Positions 60,439 through 64,000 of a stretch of 64,000 nt of DNA are shown piece after piece. The stretch covers positions 1 through 64,000 of the forward strand of contig JACVRA010000364.1 of assembly GCA_019828545.1 (NCBI GenBank), given 5' to 3'. A program made the translations under genes and the position numbers. Positions within the stretch are counted from its first letter, which is position 1, and each line of letters starts with the position of its first letter. The notes under the pieces are model-generated. The model was not told where the DNA came from and did not search any database. It worked only from the letters and a program-made list of their open reading frames with translations. This stretch comes from Paracamarosporium sp. OC-R06-R3. Lineage: Eukaryota; Ascomycota; Dothideomycetes; Pleosporales; Didymosphaeriaceae.

Positions 60439-62697
60439 ATGTTAGCACAACCGCGAAGACGTCAACACCTCCCGCAGACCCACCTTTCTGCTGCTCTCCC
60501 CTCTCCCACCTCACCACAGCAGCTCTCCTTCGACCAGCTGTCGCATCAGCTCTACGATCAGAAGCTGCTCAACGACTATCTCGAATCACAGCGGACCTTT
60601 GCAGATTCTGCCATCGCCGTCGACGAGGTCCCCAACTCGTTCATGACGAGCGCATACGACTTCAACCCGTCCATCAGAATCCAGCAGTCGACCCCTACAC
60701 CGCAGCTGTCTGCGGCCTACTCCCAGGCCCCGATGCTTTCGACAAACGCCACCGGCGCGACCGTCAGCAACTGGAACACATACCACAACATGTCTGGCAA
60801 CAGCCAGTCGCTGCAAACACCAGCACAGAGTCGCACTGCCAGGACGCACCAACGCGCGTCCTCTTCATCGTCGGTAGGCTCTGCGAATTCGCAGTACCAG
60901 CCCGTTGGTCCGACCGCCAGTTACCCGTATGTCGCGCTCTCCGAGAATTTGCCATCGAGCTCAGCCGCGGTTGAGTCATTAAACAAAGCTGACGAATGTC
61001 CAAGAGCCTTCTCAAACGTCTCGAACCATCTCCCGACCCCGACCCATACTCCTACACAAGATTCCTTTATGGGATCTAACAACTTCAACACCAACAACTA
61101 CACACCATCGACGACTGGCATGGACTCCACCATGGCAGCCCACATGTCGATGAAGCAGGCACTCATGGACCAGCACGTCCCTGAAGAGGAGGTTCCAGGC
61201 TTCGTGCACTCGGCGCGACACTCAGTATCAAGCTATGGTCACGACTCACCAGCCACGCCTCACACGACCCAAGGCGATGATTTAGATTTCAAAATCCCTC
61301 CCAACGGTGAGACTCTCCAGAAGGTTGACTCGTGGTTATTCAATCAGTTCATTGCTTACGATGATGAACCAGACCTGCGACCCGTTCCAAAGTTTGAAAG
61401 AACTTACACAGATGTGGCTGCCGACTACTCGTTTGACCCGAACAGTGTCACGCAAACGCAGTCAATACCGCAGACCAAGCCAGCAGCAAACACGCTGTTG
61501 TCGCCCTGGCGTAGCAGTAACCCCAACGACATCGTCCAGCGTAGCCTCCAGGCAGCACAAATGGCACGATCACAGTCTCCTTCTAGTTCAGCGTCACGCG
61601 GTGACTCACCGTTCCGCAGAGGGTCACCATACAGACAACCCACCAACTCGTTCAACTCTCCTCGCGTCGCTGTCGGCACTGCGGCAGCGGCACGTGAGCA
61701 GAAGGTTCAGGCCGACGCAGCTTACGCAATGAAGTCGCAAATGCAGTCAAACGAGGAGGCTGTGAAGACCATCTCACCAAAGGACGCGTTGCTGGACTAT
61801 CGGGAAGCCGACGACGAGTCCAAGGTACCATTGTTCCCGGACGGTGGCGCAAGCGAGTACGACCAGCAATACAACGGTGGCGACCAATATAGAAACGCCA
61901 CACAATCCACCTTTGACACAGCATCTGGACAGAGAGACAACTGGGCGACACCGCAGTTTTCGCCAAACTTCCCTGCGTCTTCCGCCGGCACCTCACAACC
62001 TTCGTCGACCTTTGCATTTGCAAACCCGTCGATACAGAGCAACTACAACGATCTATCCAACTTCGCACCCACGTCGCAGTACCGGACTGCTTCCAGCATG
62101 CCGTCTGTGTCGGACACCAACCCTGAGTTTCCGGCGCACCTGACGTCGATGGAGTCGAGCGCCAGCGAGGCGGGTCTCGAGCCGGGAAGCCAGTCCAGCG
62201 ACCGCCTAGTGAAGCCCGCCGACTCGAGCGCCGACAGTGGTACGTACACATGTACCTATCATGGTTGCACTCAGCGGTTCGAAACTCCGCAAAAGCTGCA
62301 GAAGCACAAGCGCGAGGGTCATCGCAGCTCTGCGACGACGATGGGTTCCGGCATGACATCAGCGGCTTTGCTGGAGCGCAACTCGCAGGCGGGGCCTCAC
62401 AAGTGCGAGCGAATCAACCCCACGACCGGCAAGCCCTGCAACACGATCTTCTCGCGGCCCTACGACCTCACCAGGCACGAGGACACGATCCACAACGCGC
62501 GCAAGCAAAAGGTTCGATGCGCACTGTGCGTCGAGGAGAAGACCTTCTCCCGCAACGACGCACTGACGCGCCACATGGTAAGAGTCCACCACGGCCAGAG
62601 CACCCGTCGCAAGCATACTGACATGGAACAGCGCGTTGTCCACCCTGAAGTCGACTTTCCTGGCAAGCATAGGCGCCGCGGAGGTAATCACGATTAG
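60439..62697 (+). CDS. C2H2 zinc-finger transcription factor, Rpn4-like
   Basis: A 752-aa single-exon regulator; the ATG at 60439 (MLAQPRRRQ) is preferred over an upstream TTG. About 600 disordered residues rich in S, T, Q, N and P carry acidic patches such as DDEPDLRPVPKFERTYTDVA. The C-terminus has three C2H2-like fingers: YTCTYHGCTQRFETPQKLQKH, then CERINPTTGKPC with FSRPYDLTRHEDTIH (long C-x10-C), then CALCVEEKTFSRNDALTRHM. The FSRPYDL-x-RH-x2-TIH plus FSRNDALTRH arrangement recalls Rpn4, the proteasome-gene activator of ascomycetes. The assignment rests on memory of the motif, so the symbol is left blank. Nuclear DNA-binding activator by family. Confidence 0.82.
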   Translation: MLAQPRRRQHLPQTHLSAALPSPTSPQQLSFDQLSHQLYDQKLLNDYLESQRTFADSAIAVDEVPNSFMTSAYDFNPSIRIQQSTPTPQLSAAYSQAPMLSTNATGATVSNWNTYHNMSGNSQSLQTPAQSRTARTHQRASSSSSVGSANSQYQPVGPTASYPYVALSENLPSSSAAVESLNKADECPRAFSNVSNHLPTPTHTPTQDSFMGSNNFNTNNYTPSTTGMDSTMAAHMSMKQALMDQHVPEEEVPGFVHSARHSVSSYGHDSPATPHTTQGDDLDFKIPPNGETLQKVDSWLFNQFIAYDDEPDLRPVPKFERTYTDVAADYSFDPNSVTQTQSIPQTKPAANTLLSPWRSSNPNDIVQRSLQAAQMARSQSPSSSASRGDSPFRRGSPYRQPTNSFNSPRVAVGTAAAAREQKVQADAAYAMKSQMQSNEEAVKTISPKDALLDYREADDESKVPLFPDGGASEYDQQYNGGDQYRNATQSTFDTASGQRDNWATPQFSPNFPASSAGTSQPSSTFAFANPSIQSNYNDLSNFAPTSQYRTASSMPSVSDTNPEFPAHLTSMESSASEAGLEPGSQSSDRLVKPADSSADSGTYTCTYHGCTQRFETPQKLQKHKREGHRSSATTMGSGMTSAALLERNSQAGPHKCERINPTTGKPCNTIFSRPYDLTRHEDTIHNARKQKVRCALCVEEKTFSRNDALTRHMVRVHHGQSTRRKHTDMEQRVVHPEVDFPGKHRRRGGNHD

Positions 62698-64000
62698 GCG
62701 TGTCCGTCCACGGATGTGTTTAGCCCTGGCGTCGCGAAGCTGTGTCCGCCGAGGCCCGCGGCCAGCCCGATGACGTCTGCAAATCCTTCGACGCTGCATT
62801 ATTGCATGAACGCGCATTTCTGCTCGGGCGAGTCGCAGGGCCGCCTTCGCACGAAGGCGATTCGGTAATCAATAACTCATCCTTTTGGACGCAGCCGGAG
62901 GATCTCATGTCATGGTCGCATTGCGGGCGTTTCTTGTTCACCTTAGCTTCCTTCGTATCACCTTTCGACTGGGCCATGCGACCTTTTCCTCGCCGCCCAA
63001 CAGTCCGGTCCACATGGCGTTCGCAGTCGGTTTTCGCAGGTCGGAACCGGACACGGTCTGACTGCTCTACGGACTATAGTCCGCACGCACGGAGTTAGAC
63101 TTCATGCTTCATCGTTTTGGTTTATAAGCGTCCAATTAATTAATCAGGCTTTGTGGGTTTTTGGCTTCTTCCGTTGTGCGTTCAGCGACGGAGTAATGAA
63201 TTACGAGCACCAAAAGAGTCGGGCATCGACTGAATGCGCAACGATTATCTAGATGGTACGGATGGCCTGGTCTGGCCTTTATTTGGTTTGACGGCACGTT
63301 TCCTGTTTCTTCAACGTCTCTTTTGCTTTTCGATACTTCTTCGTAATACCTGGTCGCCAGTCGCGATCCTTCCCCTGTATATTTACCTTTTGTCTATCAA
63401 AAAGTCATCTTTCATCACAACCTTCACATCGCTTAAATTGCCTATCTACTCCGTGTACAACATTCCGATCCGCTCTAGAAACACGTCTGTTGTCCCTCAA
63501 GATTTTTGTACACCTAACTACCTTGTTCATAATCATGTACCACCGTCATGTAATTCTCTTCCGCACACATGATACCCCTAAAAGCAAGGGAAAGCTTGGT
63601 TGTACGATAGGTAGATAGTCACCCGACGCGATCGGCCTAGAACTCTATATCAACATACTATACTATAACGCAGAACCAAGCGGGCCACAGTTGTCTTCGC
63701 GCGCTCCGTAATTTACCATCGTACGATGCTGAAGACGGGAGCTGCTGATGAATGTGTACGATCGCGATGTCTTGCATACCGGCGCCATCTAGACTATCAA
63801 AGGCCGCGCTGTACGGAGCCTACCCTAGGCATACCCTTTGTTGTTGCTCGCGTCTGTACGACGTCTCATCCCAACCATATCGCTAGCCTAGCCTGATCCT
63901 CTCCTCCCTACGCTGTACACTACTACCTACTATGAATTCGTGCACTAACGCTCTAGAGGCCCGCCTTGCAGCACCACAATCCCTGCGCAGCTGAGCCTCG
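62698..64000. other. 3' flank to window end
   Basis: No supported gene. Only short overlapping frames. Confidence 0.5.

Overview
The window reads as nuclear DNA of a filamentous ascomycete, most likely a Dothideomycete close to Pleosporales (the class is an inference; no species is claimed). The evidence is many short introns of 46-90 bp with GT-AG ends and CTRAY-like branch points, HET-NACHT-WD40 and HeLo-type proteins, a Zn2Cys6 regulator, a TRI12-type MFS pump and an amadoriase-like FAD oxidase. Genes are spaced by long non-coding stretches. I support 18 protein-coding genes and rebuilt exon junctions for 12 of them from frame, splice sites and family conservation.

Layout. 0.8-5.2 kb: a minus-strand NOD-like receptor (HET + NACHT + about 12 WD40 units), carrying a one-base frameshift. 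5.4-8.4 kb: a dense field of about 17 diverged copies of an unrecognised ~49 bp motif. 8.7-12 kb: a 2-oxoglutarate/Fe(II) oxygenase and a small DUF3602 (GRGG-repeat) protein. 13.6-16.6 kb: a 958-residue protein with an atypical cysteine cluster. 18.2-23.0 kb: an M50B-like membrane metallopeptidase, an FMN 2-hydroxy-acid oxidase and an SDR oxidoreductase. 24.7-34.7 kb: an IroE-like esterase, an unrecognised decayed or unpredicted coding stretch, a Baeyer-Villiger monooxygenase with an in-frame stop, and a seven-exon TRI12-type transporter. 35.5-42 kb: an unknown 222-aa protein, a membrane-anchored fucose-lectin-like beta-propeller protein and a secreted sialidase-like protein. 42-46 kb: a HeLo-domain protein, a 169-bp MITE with 49-bp inverted repeats and a 7-bp target duplication, and a GT32-type Golgi glycosyltransferase. 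47-56 kb: an amadoriase/sarcosine-oxidase-like FAD enzyme, a secreted GH35 beta-galactosidase and a Zn2Cys6 regulator. 60.4-62.7 kb: a C2H2 regulator resembling Rpn4-type factors.

Three themes link the genes. First, non-self recognition and regulated cell death: the HNWD receptor and the HeLo protein. Second, a possible ketone/ester catabolic or secondary-metabolite group: esterase, Baeyer-Villiger enzyme, MFS pump and perhaps the SDR, with the monooxygenase apparently broken. Third, carbohydrate recognition and turnover: fucose-lectin-like protein, sialidase-like protein, GT32, GH35 and a nearby Zn2Cys6 regulator. The most unexplained structure is the 5.4-8.4 kb motif field. No rRNA, CRISPR or convincing tRNA was seen, and nothing here is bacterial.
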